A DNA stretch of 64,000 nucleotides from Halomonas sp. GT (GTDB lineage: Bacteria; Pseudomonadota; Gammaproteobacteria; Pseudomonadales; Halomonadaceae), in assembly GCF_002082565.1 (NCBI RefSeq), contig NZ_CP020562.1, positions 310,001 to 374,000 of the forward strand, read 5' to 3'. Below the pieces are notes generated by a model. The model ran no database searches and had not been told where the DNA came from. It saw only the letters and a program-made list of their open reading frames with translations. The number at the start of each line of letters is the position of its first letter. Position 1 is the first letter of the stretch. The position numbers and the translations under genes were made by a program. Below are positions 49,595 through 60,254 of this stretch, in pieces.

Positions 49595-50514
49595 TGGCAC
49601 GTCGCCGTCGCGGATTGCCGGTTAATGGCGTATTGCTGCTGGATAAGCCTAAGGGCATTTCCAGCAACCATGCGCTGCAGCGTGTGCGTCGTCTGTTTGA
49701 GGCGCAAAAAGCCGGTCATACCGGCACGCTGGACCCTATGGCAACAGGCTTGTTACCTATTTGCCTTGGGGAGGCCACTAAGTTTTCCGCGCACCTGTTA
49801 GAAGCCGATAAGATGTATCGCACCCGTGTAGAACTGGGTGTGATCACAGATACCGGTGATGCTGAAGGTACGGTCATTGAGCGGCGAGAGATTCCCAGTT
49901 TAACGACTGAGGATGTCGAGTCAGTCCTAGCTCGCTTTCACGGCGAGATTGACCAAGTGCCGCCGATGTATTCAGCATTGAAGCATCAAGGCAAAAAGCT
50001 TTATGAGCTTGCCCGTGAGGGTAAGCACGTTGAGCGTGCAGCGCGGCGAGTAAGCGTGTATGATGCGCGGCTGCTTGCTTTCGAGGGCACGGCCTTTGAG
50101 ATGGAAGTCAGCTGCAGCAAAGGCACGTATATTCGCACCTTGGCTGAAGATATTGGCCATGCGCTGGGCTGTGGAGCCCACATTAGCCAGTTGAGAAGGC
50201 TCAAAACAGGGCCCTTTACCGGCGATGCAATGTGGACACTGGAAGGTCTTGAGGCACTGGCAGACCAAGTCACCCGGGAGGCTGAACTAATGCCTGCGGA
50301 TGTGCTGGTCGATCATTTGCCGTCGCTGACGGTGGATGAAACGGCTTACGGGCGCCTGGCACACGGTCAAACGGCTAGCTTAGCCATTGGTGTGCTTGAG
50401 CCTGGTACGCTGGCAAGACTTTATTACGCTGAGACGTTTATCGGCCTTGGCGTTGTAAAAGGGGCGCAGGAAGTAGCTCCCAAGCGACTGTTAAGTACCG
50501 TTGCTATCTCGTAA
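49594..50514 (+). CDS. truB: tRNA pseudouridine-55 synthase TruB
   Basis: Enzyme of 306 residues that makes pseudouridine 55 in the T loop of tRNAs. The catalytic Asp lies in AGHTGTLDPMATGLLPI. Other motifs are GVLLLDKPKGISSNHAL near the start, YSALKHQGKKLYELAREG and CSKGTYIRTLAEDIG. The C-terminal domain follows. It shares one base with rbfA (TAATG). Confidence 0.97.
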   Translation: MARRRRGLPVNGVLLLDKPKGISSNHALQRVRRLFEAQKAGHTGTLDPMATGLLPICLGEATKFSAHLLEADKMYRTRVELGVITDTGDAEGTVIERREIPSLTTEDVESVLARFHGEIDQVPPMYSALKHQGKKLYELAREGKHVERAARRVSVYDARLLAFEGTAFEMEVSCSKGTYIRTLAEDIGHALGCGAHISQLRRLKTGPFTGDAMWTLEGLEALADQVTREAELMPADVLVDHLPSLTVDETAYGRLAHGQTASLAIGVLEPGTLARLYYAETFIGLGVVKGAQEVAPKRLLSTVAIS

Positions 50515-50633
50515 AGCGTTGCAAGGACGTAGCGATTTGCGCGAAAATTGTACGTGAAGATAGTTGCATGAGACTGCAAATATGCGTGGTCTCACCCATT
50601 CAATTTTAGGCATATTGCTTACTGGAGAGACAG

Positions 50634-50903
50634 ATGGCATTAACCGCTGAGAAGAAGGCCGAGATCGTCAACGAATACGGCCGCGGCGATAACGATACCG
50701 GTTCCCCTGAAGTTCAGGTTGCACTGCTGAGCGCCAATATTAACGGCCTGCAGGACCACTTCAAAACCAACAAGCAGGATCACCACTCTCGTCGTGGTCT
50801 GATCCGCATGGTAAACCAGCGTCGTAAGCTGCTGGATTACTTAAAGCGTAAAGATTTTGAACGCTATCAGTCTCTGATTCAGCGTTTAGGTCTGCGTCGT
50901 TAA
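50634..50903 (+). CDS. rpsO: 30S ribosomal protein S15
   Basis: Ribosomal protein of 89 residues that binds the central domain of 16S rRNA. The text [19 protein letters not shown] and [24 protein letters not shown] is near-invariant. GGAGAG precedes the ATG. The 119-base gap from truB carries its promoter and may form the autoregulatory leader known for S15. A strong terminator separates it from pnp. Confidence 0.98.
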   Translation: MALTAEKKAEIVNEYGRGDNDTGSPEVQVALLSANINGLQDHFKTNKQDHHSRRGLIRMVNQRRKLLDYLKRKDFERYQSLIQRLGLRR

Positions 50904-50921
50904 TCGTTAACGGCAACGATC

Positions 50922-50958
50922 AAAAACGGGCAGCCCCTTGTGGGCTGCCCGTTTTTTT
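50922..50958 (+). terminator. Terminator after rpsO
   Basis: Stem AAAACGGGCAGCCC with GGGCTGCCCGTTTT and T7, lying between rpsO and pnp. Confidence 0.92.
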
Positions 50959-51058
50959 GTTTCTGGTAGCCGTATGGCGCCACAGCGCCTAGAATGGTGG
51001 CGAGTCAAAACGACCCAAGCGAAAAGACAAGTAGATATTAATGTTAAAGGAAGTCGCC

Positions 51059-53203
51059 GTGAATCCGGTAAAAAAAACGTTTCAATACGGTCGTAGCACC
51101 GTCACTCTAGAAACTGGGCGTATTGCTCGCCAAGCCACTGGCGCCGTTATGGTGACCATGGATGAAACCGTCGTATTGTGTACGGTTGTGGCCAAAAAAG
51201 AAGCGAACCCCAATCAACCTTTCTTCCCACTCTCGGTACACTACCAAGAGAAAACTTACGCAGTTGGCAAAATCCCCGGCGGCTTCTTTAAGCGCGAAGG
51301 GCGCCCTACTGAGAAAGAAACCCTCACCTCGCGTCTGATTGATCGTCCGATCCGTCCGCTATTTCCTAAAGGGTTTATGAACGAAGTGCAGGTTATCTGT
51401 ACTGTTCTGTCGACTGATCGTAATCATGACCCCGATATCGCAGCCCTACTGGGCACCTCAGCAGCGCTGGGTATTGCTGGTGTGCCGTTCAACGGCCCGA
51501 TTGGCGCGGCACGTGTGGGCTTTAATGAAGAGCAGGGCTACTTCCTAAACCCAACCGTTGAAGAGCTGACTACATCAGAGCTGGACATGGTTGTTGCCGG
51601 TACCGAAAACGCCGTACTGATGGTGGAGTCGGAAGCCCAGGAACTGCTTGAAGACGAAATGCTGGGTGCCGTGCTGTTTGGTCACCAGGAAATGCAGGTA
51701 GCCGTTAGCGCGATTAAAGAGCTGGTCGCTGAAGCTGGCAAACCGCGTTGGGATTGGCAGCCCGCTCAGGAAAATGTAGCACTGAAAACGGCCATGGCCG
51801 ATGCCTTTGAAGCCAAAGTAGGTGATGCTTATCGCATTACTGACAAAATGGCTCGTCAAGATGCGCTGTCAGCGCTGAAAGATGAAGCGGTTGCACAGTT
51901 GGCCGCTGCTGAAGGCGAAGAAGTAGAAGGTAAGTTCAGCAAAGATGACGTGAAAGGTGCGTTTGCTGGCCTTGAAAAGCGCGTTGTACGCTCTCGTGTC
52001 GTAAAAGGCGAGCCCCGTATCGATGGACGCGACAATGCCACTGTACGTCCTCTAGCGATTGAGGTGGGTGTACTGCCTAAGACACACGGTTCGGCAGTAT
52101 TTACCCGTGGTGAAACCCAGGCCATCGCCATTGCGACCTTGGGCACCCTGCGCGATTCGCAGCTGATCGAGTCTTTGGAAGGTGAGCGTAAAGACCGCTT
52201 TATGCTGCACTACAATTTCCCTCCTTACTGTGTTGGTGAAGCAGGCTTTATGGGCGGTCCGAAGCGCCGCGAAATCGGCCATGGCCGTTTAGCTCGCCGT
52301 GGCGTTCAAGCGATGTTGCCATCAGAAGACGTCTTCCCCTATACCATCCGTGTGGTATCGGAAATCACTGAATCTAACGGTTCTAGCTCCATGGCGTCAG
52401 TGTGCGGTTCCTCACTCGCGCTGATGGATGCTGGTGTGCCGTTAAAAGCACCGGTGGCAGGTATTGCTATGGGCTTGGTAAAAGATGAAGACGGCTATGC
52501 GGTATTGACCGACATCCTGGGTGACGAAGACCACCTGGGCGATATGGACTTCAAAGTTGCCGGTTCTGAAGAGGGCGTTACTGCTCTGCAGATGGACATT
52601 AAGATTGAGGGCATCAATGAAGAGATCATGGAGAAAGCGCTGCAGCAGGCTCATGATGCTCGCCTCAGTATCCTTGCTCAGATGAACGACGTGATCAGTC
52701 AAAGTCGTACCGATGTGTCGGAGAATGCTCCGTCTATGGCGACAATCAAAATTGATCCGGACAAGATTCGTGATGTGATCGGTAAAGGCGGCGCGACGAT
52801 TCGTAAGATTTGCGAAGATACCGGCGCCTCTATTGATCTAGATGATGATGGCACCGTTCGCATCTACGCCGAAGATAAAGCTGCTGCCAAAAAAGCGATC
52901 GATACCGTGCTCGCAATTACCGCAGAAGCTGAAATTGGTAAGCTTTACAACGGTAAAGTGGTTCGCATTGCGGACTTTGGTGCTTTCGTTAACATCATGC
53001 CGGGTACCGACGGCTTGGTTCACATATCGCAAATTGTTGCCGAGCGCGTTAACAACGTGCGCGACTTCTTAAATGAAGGCGATGATGTGATTGTGAAAGT
53101 ACTGGATATCGACAACCGCAATCGTGTGAAACTCTCAATTAAAGAGATCACCGAGGAAGAGAAAGCAGCATTTGCCGCTGCCGAGGCGGATGTCGCTAAC
53201 TAA
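51059..53203 (+). CDS. pnp: Polynucleotide phosphorylase
   Basis: 3'-5' phosphorolytic exoribonuclease of 714 residues, part of the RNA degradosome. Two RNase PH domains ([28 protein letters not shown]-type core [16 protein letters not shown]) flank an alpha-helical linker. A KH domain ([20 protein letters not shown]) and an S1 domain ([15 protein letters not shown]) follow. GTG 51059 is preferred, with AAAGGA seven bases upstream, giving the family start MNPVKK. An upstream ATG at 51041 overlaps that site. A short hairpin at 50976-50989 lies in the leader. Confidence 0.97.
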   Translation: MNPVKKTFQYGRSTVTLETGRIARQATGAVMVTMDETVVLCTVVAKKEANPNQPFFPLSVHYQEKTYAVGKIPGGFFKREGRPTEKETLTSRLIDRPIRPLFPKGFMNEVQVICTVLSTDRNHDPDIAALLGTSAALGIAGVPFNGPIGAARVGFNEEQGYFLNPTVEELTTSELDMVVAGTENAVLMVESEAQELLEDEMLGAVLFGHQEMQVAVSAIKELVAEAGKPRWDWQPAQENVALKTAMADAFEAKVGDAYRITDKMARQDALSALKDEAVAQLAAAEGEEVEGKFSKDDVKGAFAGLEKRVVRSRVVKGEPRIDGRDNATVRPLAIEVGVLPKTHGSAVFTRGETQAIAIATLGTLRDSQLIESLEGERKDRFMLHYNFPPYCVGEAGFMGGPKRREIGHGRLARRGVQAMLPSEDVFPYTIRVVSEITESNGSSSMASVCGSSLALMDAGVPLKAPVAGIAMGLVKDEDGYAVLTDILGDEDHLGDMDFKVAGSEEGVTALQMDIKIEGINEEIMEKALQQAHDARLSILAQMNDVISQSRTDVSENAPSMATIKIDPDKIRDVIGKGGATIRKICEDTGASIDLDDDGTVRIYAEDKAAAKKAIDTVLAITAEAEIGKLYNGKVVRIADFGAFVNIMPGTDGLVHISQIVAERVNNVRDFLNEGDDVIVKVLDIDNRNRVKLSIKEITEEEKAAFAAAEADVAN

Positions 53204-53221
53204 AGCGATGCAGACGTAACG

Positions 53222-53262
53222 ACCGCCCCCGCAGCTTTTAGTTGCGGGGGCGGTGTCGTTTT
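53222..53262 (+). terminator. Terminator after pnp
   Basis: Perfect 12-pair stem ACCGCCCCCGCA with TGCGGGGGCGGT, with a modest T-rich tail. Confidence 0.85.
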
Positions 53263-53292
53263 ATAGGAAGTATAAGAAAAGAGAAGAGAGCC

Positions 53293-54462
53293 ATGGAGAA
53301 GGAGCAAGCGCCGCGTTGGTGGGCGGTGGTGGCCGTGATGATCGGCATTTTTTTATTGGTGACAGCTGAGCAATTACCTATAGGGCTATTGTCCCAGGTA
53401 GCGTCATCAATGGGTGTCACGCCAGGTATGGCGGGTCTTATGGTTACTGTACCGGGGGTGGTTGCCGCTTTCTCTGCGCCGCTGTTGCCGGTAGCGGTAG
53501 GCCGATTAGATAGACGCATCATGCTCACGTTGATGATGATTGTGATGGTGATTGGCAGCGCACTTTCAGCCGTGGCCAGCAATTTTGGGTTACTACTGGC
53601 AGCTCGTGTGTTGGTGGGCATTAGTATCGGCGGGTTTTGGGCCATAGCGGGAAGTATTGCCCCAAGGCTAGTGCCCAGCGATCAGGTTGCCAAGGCCATG
53701 ACGATTATTTTCGGTGGTGTGGCCGCCGCGTCAGTATTGGGGGTGCCACTAGGCACGCTACTTGGGGATCTTAGCAACTGGCGGGTGGCGTTTGGAGCGC
53801 TAGGAGGGCTGAGTCTTTTAACCGCCATTGCACTATGGTGTTGGCTACCACCACTACCGCCAAGAGAGCCAGTAAGATTGCGTATGTTAGCGCAGCAGTT
53901 TAGCAACCGTGGTGTGCGAGTCGCGGTGTTAACCACTGGTTTTGTTGTTGTTGGGCACTTTGCTGCTTATACCTTTATTAGCCCCATCCTGCAGGAAATT
54001 AGCGGCGTAGCTCAGCGCCATGTTGGCAGTTTGCTGCTGCTATACGGGGCGGCCGGTATCCTGGGTAATATCGCGGCAGGTATCTTTGCTGGGCGTCACC
54101 CTTATCGGGCGGTATTGGCCATTCCTAGTCTTTTATTGTTAGTTGTGGCTATTTTCCCGCTACTGGGAGTTCAACCTACCAGCGGCGTACTGCTGCTAAT
54201 GGTGTGGGGTGCTGTTTTTGGCAGCGTATCAGTCAGTATTCAAACCTGGATTATACGTACGGCACCTAATACCGAGGCTGCTACCGCACTGATGGCCTTT
54301 ACCTTTAATATGTCAATTGGTTTAGGGGCCATGTTTGGTGGTCGTATCGTCGATGGCACTAGCCTACCGATTGCTATGTGGGCGGCATCAGTGCTGTTTT
54401 TGCTTGGGGCTTTACTGGTATGGCGAACGCCTTCGAGCATTGTAGGGGAGAAGCGTCGCTAG
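53293..54462 (+). CDS. MFS transporter (AraJ/YdhP-like drug/sugar efflux type)
   Basis: Major facilitator of 389 residues with 12 predicted helices. It has the MFS A-like loop LPVAVGRLDRRIM between helices 2 and 3 and the antiporter-type motif GGVAAASVLGVPLGTLLGDL in helix 5. The N-terminal FLLVTAEQLPIGLL resembles the E. coli AraJ/YdhP/YdeA efflux group. Substrate unknown. ATG 53293 is chosen after an AAGAGAG purine stretch. It stands alone between pnp and the convergent thiolase gene and is not part of the conserved backbone. Confidence 0.87.
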   Translation: MEKEQAPRWWAVVAVMIGIFLLVTAEQLPIGLLSQVASSMGVTPGMAGLMVTVPGVVAAFSAPLLPVAVGRLDRRIMLTLMMIVMVIGSALSAVASNFGLLLAARVLVGISIGGFWAIAGSIAPRLVPSDQVAKAMTIIFGGVAAASVLGVPLGTLLGDLSNWRVAFGALGGLSLLTAIALWCWLPPLPPREPVRLRMLAQQFSNRGVRVAVLTTGFVVVGHFAAYTFISPILQEISGVAQRHVGSLLLLYGAAGILGNIAAGIFAGRHPYRAVLAIPSLLLLVVAIFPLLGVQPTSGVLLLMVWGAVFGSVSVSIQTWIIRTAPNTEAATALMAFTFNMSIGLGAMFGGRIVDGTSLPIAMWAASVLFLLGALLVWRTPSSIVGEKRR

Positions 54463-54492
54463 TCCTTAAAAAAGCCGTAAAATTAAGCTAAC

Positions 54493-54522
54493 AAAAATGC
54501 CCCCGCTAAGTAGCGGGGGCAT
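54493..54522 (-). terminator. Terminator of the thiolase gene
   Basis: On the minus strand ATGCCCCCGCT-ACTT-AGCGGGGGCAT followed by T5. The stem also lies beyond the convergent MFS gene and may serve both. Confidence 0.88.
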
Positions 54523-54549
54523 GACGTTTGAGCGCACTAAACGAGGGGC

Positions 54550-55728
54550 TTAGGGACGTTCAATCGCTAGTGCAACACCTTGACCACCGCCAATACATAG
54601 GGTGGCTAGGCCTTTCTTAGCATCACGCGCAATCATTTCATGCAGTAGGCTGACCAAGATGCGGCAGCCAGAGGCACCGATCGGGTGGCCGAGGGCAATC
54701 GCGCCGCCATTAACATTCACTTTGCTGACATCCCAGCCCAACTCTTTGTTGACTGAAAGCGCTTGAGCAGCGAATGCTTCGTTAGCTTCTACTAGGTCAA
54801 GGTCGTCCAGGCTCCAGCCAGCTTTTTCGAGGCAGCGGCGGGTGGCCGGGGCTGGGCCAATGCCCATGATTGCGGGGTCAACGCCAGCGTTAGAGTAAGC
54901 GGCAATACGCGCCAGTGGCTCTAAGCCAAGTTCTTTGGCTTTTTCTGCTGAGCAAAGCATCACCACTGCAGCACCATCGTTTAAGGATGAGGCGTTACCG
55001 GCGGTAACGGTGCCGTCTTTCTTGAACGCCGGACGCATACCACCTAGCTTCTCAGCGGTAACTTCCCGTGGGTTCTCATCAGTATCAAACACCACTGGAT
55101 CGCCTTTGCGCTGCGGAATTTCCACAGGAACGATCTGGCCTTTGAATTTACCATCTCTGATGGCTTGTGCGGCTTTTTGCTGAGAGGCCGCTGCGAATTC
55201 GTCCATCGCTTCACGAGTGATACTGTATTTTTCCGCTAGGTTTTCCGCGGTAATACCCATGTGATAGTTGTTGAATGCATCCCACAGGCCATCGTGAACC
55301 ATGGAATCAATTGCTTTCCAGTCGCCCATGCGCTGACCGTTACGCGAGTTAGGCAGGATGTGGGGGGACGCAGACATGTTTTCCTGTCCACCTGCCAGAA
55401 TAACGCTGGCGTCACCGCAACGGATTGCCTGGGTAGCCAAGTGTAGGGCCTTTAGGCCTGAACCACATACCTTGTTGATCGTCATGGCGGGAACGGCATC
55501 AGGCAGGCCAGCTTTGATAGCTGCCTGGCGTGCAGGGTTTTGACCTACGCCAGCAGTCAGTACTTGGCCTAGCAACACTTCATCAATTTGCTCTGGGGCA
55601 ACGCCGGTAGAGGCGAGAATGTCTTTAATAACCAATGCACCTAAGTCGCTAGCAGGAATGCCAGCGAGTGATCCACCAAAGCTTCCTACGGCGGTGCGGC
55701 GAGCGGCGACAATAACCACGTCTTGCAT
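54550..55728 (-). CDS. Acetyl-CoA C-acetyltransferase (thiolase)
   Basis: Biosynthetic-type thiolase of 392 residues condensing two acetyl-CoA or cleaving acetoacetyl-CoA. The acyl-accepting Cys is in [14 protein letters not shown], the catalytic His in [17 protein letters not shown] and the second Cys in [10 protein letters not shown]. Length and motifs fit PhaA/AtoB enzymes. Halomonas makes polyhydroxybutyrate, so a PhaA role is plausible, but no phaB or phaC is nearby. GGAG lies eight bases before the ATG. Confidence 0.94.
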   Translation of the reverse strand: MQDVVIVAARRTAVGSFGGSLAGIPASDLGALVIKDILASTGVAPEQIDEVLLGQVLTAGVGQNPARQAAIKAGLPDAVPAMTINKVCGSGLKALHLATQAIRCGDASVILAGGQENMSASPHILPNSRNGQRMGDWKAIDSMVHDGLWDAFNNYHMGITAENLAEKYSITREAMDEFAAASQQKAAQAIRDGKFKGQIVPVEIPQRKGDPVVFDTDENPREVTAEKLGGMRPAFKKDGTVTAGNASSLNDGAAVVMLCSAEKAKELGLEPLARIAAYSNAGVDPAIMGIGPAPATRRCLEKAGWSLDDLDLVEANEAFAAQALSVNKELGWDVSKVNVNGGAIALGHPIGASGCRILVSLLHEMIARDAKKGLATLCIGGGQGVALAIERP

Positions 55729-55883
55729 ATGATGACTCCTTGGGTAAGTAACGCAACGTTCCGAGTGAGGACAGGGGCTTCAGGGGAAGCTGACTATCCA
55801 TTGTTGTTAGCATGTTGTGTCAAACTTATCTATCAGCATAGGGGAAGGTTGTGCGTTGCGGCAATACGCTTTTTTAGGCAAAT

Positions 55884-55909
55884 AAAAACGGGCCGATCAA
55901 CGGCCCGTT
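55884..55909 (-). terminator. Terminator of the pan operon (after panD)
   Basis: On the minus strand AACGGGCCG-TTGAT-CGGCCCGTT followed by T-rich sequence, 41 bases after the panD stop. Confidence 0.9.
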
Positions 55910-55949
55910 AAATAGGTGCTTACAATAGCTGGTTACTCAACTGCTTGGC

Positions 55950-56330
55950 TTAGGCTAACTGCACAGGAATCGCATTGCTGGTGTGGCTAACGTGATTGCC
56001 TTCTTGCAGATAGACAAGCGCTGGCTGATGGTTTTCAAGCTCTGCTTCGGAGTAGTGGGCGTAACTACAAATAATGATCCGATGTCCCGGTGAAGCTAAA
56101 TGCGCGGCTGCGCCATTGATGGAAATTAGCCTAGAGCCTTCTTCTCCACGAATCGCGTAGGTGGTGAAACGCTCGCCGTTTTCGACGTTATAAATTTGGA
56201 TTTGCTCGTTTTCGCGAATACCGGCCATATCCAGCAATTCCCCGTCGATAGCACAGGAACCTTCATAATTGAGTACCGCGTGGGTAACGCGAGCCATATG
56301 CAGCTTGGCTTTAAGCATAATCGTGTGCAT
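55950..56330 (-). CDS. panD: Aspartate 1-decarboxylase proenzyme
   Basis: Pyruvoyl enzyme of 126 residues that makes beta-alanine for pantothenate. The self-cleavage site is G24-S25 in NYEGSCAID, and numbering from ATG 56330 matches E. coli exactly, supporting that start. AGGAG lies five bases upstream; a GTG at 56336 is too close to it. It is the last gene of a panB-panC-panD run, 26 bases after panC. Confidence 0.96.
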   Translation of the reverse strand: MHTIMLKAKLHMARVTHAVLNYEGSCAIDGELLDMAGIRENEQIQIYNVENGERFTTYAIRGEEGSRLISINGAAAHLASPGHRIIICSYAHYSEAELENHQPALVYLQEGNHVSHTSNAIPVQLA

Positions 56331-56356
56331 AGACACTCCTAAATAGCGAAACTAGC

Positions 56357-57226
56357 TTACGCGCTAGTGTCAGTGGCAGCGTTTGGGAGCTGCACGCTGA
56401 TGTTGTCAATAAGTCGAGCTGGGCCTAGCTTAGCCGCTGCTAGTAGCACGGCACTGCGTGTCGAGCTGCTCACAGGAGCAAGCGTTGCGTCACGTAGCTC
56501 AAGGTAATCAGGCGTAAAGCCAGCATCATACAGTGCCGTTTTACCCTGTTGTAGTACCTCTTTGACGGAGGTGCCTTGCTCTAACGCATCGCGTAGCTCG
56601 CATAAGGTGCGGTATAGCATGGGGGCTTTTGCGCGCTCAGACGCACTTAAATAACCATTACGAGAGGAGAGCGCTAGGCCGTCATCGGCGCGCACAATCG
56701 GTACGCCGATAATCTTGATGGGCATGTGTAGATCACTCACCAGCTTACGAATGACCGCAAGTTGCTGGTAATCTTTTTCACCGAAGCAAGCCACATCCGG
56801 CTGCACCAGATTAAATAGCATGCTGACCACAGTAGAAACGCCATCAAAGTGCCCAGGGCGCGAGCCTCCGCACAATCCTTCGCCTACGTCGGGGACATGC
56901 ACAAGGGTCTGGGCAGCCAGGCCATTGGGGTAAAGCGCGCTGACGGTGGGGGCGAAGAGAATATCGCAGCCAGCATCGGTCAACTGCGCTTGGTCTACCT
57001 CGAACGTCCGTGGGTAGGCGTCCAGGTCTTCCCCGGGACCGAACTGCATTGGGTTCACGAACAGGCTTGAAATGACGACGTCAGCGTGCTGACGAGCATT
57101 GGCCACAAGCGCCAAGTGGCCTTGATGCAAGTTGCCCATGGTGGGCACTAAGGCAATGCGCTGACCACGCTGGCGGTCTTCGCGGAGCGTGCTGCGTAAT
57201 TCGTTGATATCTCGTAAAGTGCGCAT
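56357..57226 (-). CDS. panC: Pantothenate synthetase
   Basis: Class I-aminoacyl-tRNA-synthetase-fold ligase of 289 residues joining pantoate and beta-alanine through pantoyl-AMP. The HIGH-like motif is VPTMGNLHQGHLALV and the KMSKS-like loop is ALSSRNGYL. Other marks are FVNPMQFGPGEDLDAYPR and FGEKDYQQLAVIR. ATG 57226 (MRTLRDINEL) is the family start; the frame is open to 57265. It lies 29 bases after panB. Confidence 0.96.
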   Translation of the reverse strand: MRTLRDINELRSTLREDRQRGQRIALVPTMGNLHQGHLALVANARQHADVVISSLFVNPMQFGPGEDLDAYPRTFEVDQAQLTDAGCDILFAPTVSALYPNGLAAQTLVHVPDVGEGLCGGSRPGHFDGVSTVVSMLFNLVQPDVACFGEKDYQQLAVIRKLVSDLHMPIKIIGVPIVRADDGLALSSRNGYLSASERAKAPMLYRTLCELRDALEQGTSVKEVLQQGKTALYDAGFTPDYLELRDATLAPVSSSTRSAVLLAAAKLGPARLIDNISVQLPNAATDTSA

Positions 57227-57255
57227 AAAGGGGTCGTAGTCGTTCCAGTTGGCGC

Positions 57256-58047
57256 TTAAAAGCAATGTTCAGCGGCTGGGAAAGTACGGGTTTTAACCGC
57301 TTCATGGTAGTGTGCAAACGCGCTTTGAATGCTTTCAGCGTCAGCCATGAAATTCTTGACGAAGCGCGGTGTGCGGCCATGAGTAACGCCTAGCACGTCG
57401 TGCATGACTAGAATTTGGCCATCGGTATCAGGGCCTGCGCCGATGCCAATCACAGGGACGTCTAAGGCTTCAGTTACCGCTTTACCAAGACTGGCTGGTA
57501 CACATTCCAGCAATATCACGGAAGCACCTGCCTCAACGAGCACTTTAGCATCATTGATAATTTGTTCGGCCTGGGCGGCTTCGCGGCCTTGCACTTTATA
57601 ACCACCTAACTGATAGACCGTTTGCGGTGTTAGCCCGAGGTGGGCGCATACCGGAACGCCGCGGCGGGTCATCTCACGTATACCGTCGGCCATCCATGCT
57701 TCGCCTTCGACTTTTACCAGTTCAGCGCCAGCACGCATCAATGCGGCAGAATCTTCTAGCATGCGTTCGGTGGTGGCGTTACTCATAAATGGCAAATCCA
57801 CCATCAACAGGCTATGGCCTTTACCACGCGCCGTGCAGCGTGTGTGGTAGCAAATATCTTCAATAGTCACGGGAAGCGTACTAGTGTGCCCTTGTAAGAC
57901 CATGCCTAGGGAATCGCCGACTAGCAGAACATCAACGCCTGCAGCGCTGGCGGCATGGGCAAAAGAGGCATCGTAAGCGGTCAGGCAACTGAACGTTTCG
58001 CCGGCGCGCTTATACGCCTGCAGAGTGCTCAGGGTGACGGTTTTCAT
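57256..58047 (-). CDS. panB: 3-methyl-2-oxobutanoate hydroxymethyltransferase
   Basis: TIM-barrel enzyme of 263 residues making ketopantoate, the first committed step to pantothenate. Motifs are FSCLTAYDASFA, VGDSLGMVLQGH, VDLPFMS with the metal-binding Asp, and VKVEGE. It starts MKTVTLSTLQ and heads the panB-panC-panD run. It lies 135 bases after folK, so a promoter may lie in that gap. Confidence 0.97.
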   Translation of the reverse strand: MKTVTLSTLQAYKRAGETFSCLTAYDASFAHAASAAGVDVLLVGDSLGMVLQGHTSTLPVTIEDICYHTRCTARGKGHSLLMVDLPFMSNATTERMLEDSAALMRAGAELVKVEGEAWMADGIREMTRRGVPVCAHLGLTPQTVYQLGGYKVQGREAAQAEQIINDAKVLVEAGASVILLECVPASLGKAVTEALDVPVIGIGAGPDTDGQILVMHDVLGVTHGRTPRFVKNFMADAESIQSAFAHYHEAVKTRTFPAAEHCF

Positions 58048-58182
58048 GGCGTGCTCTCGTAGTGTCTAAGTGGGCCGATGCAACGTGGGCAGCCGACCAT
58101 TATTAACGTTGCATCCTTGCAAGCGTGAAGTGGCGTAACTGGCAATTGTTACCTGAATGGGGGCTTGGTGTCGAGATTTGTG

Positions 58183-58704
58183 TCAGACGGTAGCAGTTAC
58201 GGTGACATTTGGATTGTTTAACCGTTGTATCCCGCTTTGCTCAAGGTGCTTTAGCCACTCAGCAAGCGGCTGCTGGTAAAGCACTATTGGCTCTGATTGA
58301 GTAGCAGACACCAGTTCTTCAAGAGGCGCTAATACAAAGGCGCGCTCATGCATATGGGGATGAGGAACCTGAAGCCTAGGGCGCGCGATCGTGTCTTGAT
58401 CGTAAAGTAGTAAATCTAAATCCAGCGTGCGCGGCCCCCAGTGACGTAATCGCTGGCGACGGTGGCGTTGTTCTAGCCCTTGAAGCTGGTCCAGTAGTGC
58501 CAGCGGAGAAAACGTAGTTTCAAGGGCGGCCACGGCGTTAATAAAGTCGGGCTGGTCTTGTGGCCCTATTGGCCGTGTAGCGTATAAGGACGACTGAGCC
58601 ACAAGCTGGCAAAGAGGCAGTTTGTCCAGTTCTCGTAAGGCTTGGCGAATATGGTTGACGGGGTCATCCAGATTGCTACCTAGGCCAATATAAGCAAGTG
58701 ACAT
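58183..58704 (-). CDS. folK: 2-amino-4-hydroxy-6-hydroxymethyldihydropteridine pyrophosphokinase
   Basis: Folate-pathway kinase of 173 residues that pyrophosphorylates the pterin before FolP. Motifs are SLAYIGLGSNLDDP at the start, the RPxGPQDQPDFINAV-like region TRPIGPQDQPDFINA, the Mg2+-binding GPRTLDLDLLLY and PHPHMHERAFVL. ATG 58704 (MSLAYIG) is the family start. It lies seven bases after pcnB, the same order as in Pseudomonas and E. coli. Confidence 0.96.
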   Translation of the reverse strand: MSLAYIGLGSNLDDPVNHIRQALRELDKLPLCQLVAQSSLYATRPIGPQDQPDFINAVAALETTFSPLALLDQLQGLEQRHRRQRLRHWGPRTLDLDLLLYDQDTIARPRLQVPHPHMHERAFVLAPLEELVSATQSEPIVLYQQPLAEWLKHLEQSGIQRLNNPNVTVTATV

Positions 58705-58711
58705 TGTGTTC

Positions 58712-60097
58712 TTACTGCTCTGTTTTACGTGGTTTGCGTCGTTTTTTACGTCGACGGTCCCCCTGGCTTGCCGGATCACTTCCTACTTTTTGCAGAAGCC
58801 GAAGTTGCTCGTGCTCATCACCTTGCTGGAAGGCATTCCACCAATCGCCTAAGCCACGCGGTATTTCACCTGCTTGTTCGCGCAACAGCAGCAAATCGTA
58901 GGCGGCTCGGAAGCGTGGATGTTCGCGGGTTTGAAATGCCCGTTTGCCACGGCGTAGAGGAAGGCGCGCCTGTAGCTCCCAAATATCGCGCATGGGCATG
59001 CCAAAACGTTTGGGAATCGAAATATGCTGTAACTGACGAGTCACGACCTGTTGGGCGGCAGTTTGCAGCGCCGGAATTGCGGGCATGCCTTCTCTCTCAA
59101 GCTCAGCTTGACGGTGTGCCACTGGCGCCCACAAAAAAGCGGCTAGCAGAAAGGCTGGCGTAACTGGCCGACCTTCCGCAATACGTTTGTCGGTATTAGT
59201 GAGCGCTTGTTCAATCAGATCTTCGGCCCAAGCAGCATCCGCCATGGCTTCTTCCGCTTCGGGGAACAGCATGCCAAACAAGTTGTAATGGCTCAGTAAG
59301 CGAAAAGTAATTAAGCCATGCCCCGACATGAATAGCTTGAGTACTTCATCAAACAAACGGGCGGGAGGAATTTGCAGTAGCAGCGGTGCCAGATCGTACA
59401 TCGGCTCTTCAGTGGCTGGCTCAATGGTGAAATCAAGCTTGGCCGCAAAGCGCACCGCACGCAGCATGCGTACTGGGTCTTCCCGATAGCGGGTAACGGG
59501 GTCGCCAATCAGTCGCAGCGTTCGCGACTCAATATCACGCGCGCCATTAGCAAAATCATGAATCGTGAAGTCAGCGATATTGTAGTAAAGCGCATTCACG
59601 GTGAAGTCGCGGCGTAGGGCGTCTTCTTCGATGTTACCCCACACATTGTCTCGCAATAGTAGGCCATCGTCAGACTGCTGAGCGATATGATCGCCGTGCT
59701 CATCCTGAGGCTTGCCGCGGAACGTGGTGACTTCAATGACTTCACGGCCGAAGCGCACATGCACAATACGAAAGCGCCGACCAATCAGCCGTGAATTGCG
59801 AAACAGATCGCGCACCTGTTCCGGCGTTGCATTTGTGGCAACGTCGAAATCTTTCGGCATTTTGCCCAGCAATGCATCACGAATGCAGCCGCCGACCAGG
59901 TAGGCATCAAATCCAGCGCCATTTAGACGATAGAGCACCTTTAACGCGGCCTCGCTGATTTGCTGACGAGAAACAGGGTGCTCGGAGCGCGGAATAATAC
60001 GTGGACTGAGCGCATCAGCGGCGCTCTCTGGGGAATCGAGCAGGGATTTCAAGTGCTCTCCCGGGCTATGTAATAAACGGGTAAATCCTTTAAACAT
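58712..60097 (-). CDS. pcnB: Poly(A) polymerase I
   Basis: Nucleotidyltransferase of about 461 residues that adds 3' poly(A) tails that speed RNA decay. The head domain reads YLVGGCIRDALLGKMPKDFDVATNATPEQV with the metal-binding DFD; then come RIVHVRFGREVIEVTTFRG and RRDFTVNALYYN. The C-terminus is strongly basic (GDRRRKKRRKPRKTEQ), as in other PcnBs. ATG 60097 is chosen; the frame extends to a TTG at 60163 without improving the start. It sits directly downstream of the crcZ-like RNA, as in Pseudomonas. Confidence 0.95.
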   Translation of the reverse strand: MFKGFTRLLHSPGEHLKSLLDSPESAADALSPRIIPRSEHPVSRQQISEAALKVLYRLNGAGFDAYLVGGCIRDALLGKMPKDFDVATNATPEQVRDLFRNSRLIGRRFRIVHVRFGREVIEVTTFRGKPQDEHGDHIAQQSDDGLLLRDNVWGNIEEDALRRDFTVNALYYNIADFTIHDFANGARDIESRTLRLIGDPVTRYREDPVRMLRAVRFAAKLDFTIEPATEEPMYDLAPLLLQIPPARLFDEVLKLFMSGHGLITFRLLSHYNLFGMLFPEAEEAMADAAWAEDLIEQALTNTDKRIAEGRPVTPAFLLAAFLWAPVAHRQAELEREGMPAIPALQTAAQQVVTRQLQHISIPKRFGMPMRDIWELQARLPLRRGKRAFQTREHPRFRAAYDLLLLREQAGEIPRGLGDWWNAFQQGDEHEQLRLLQKVGSDPASQGDRRRKKRRKPRKTEQ

Positions 60098-60254
60098 GCG
60101 GCGATATCGACTCGCAGGGTATCGAAAACGGTATCGAGAAACGTAGCGAAAAAATAACCGCAAGGTTAGCGGTAAGTTGCTGAGTGTAGCCGACCCCTTA
60201 AGGCTTGCAAAGCATTCGAGCAGGGTTTGTAAAAGACAACCGCTCTAAACGCGG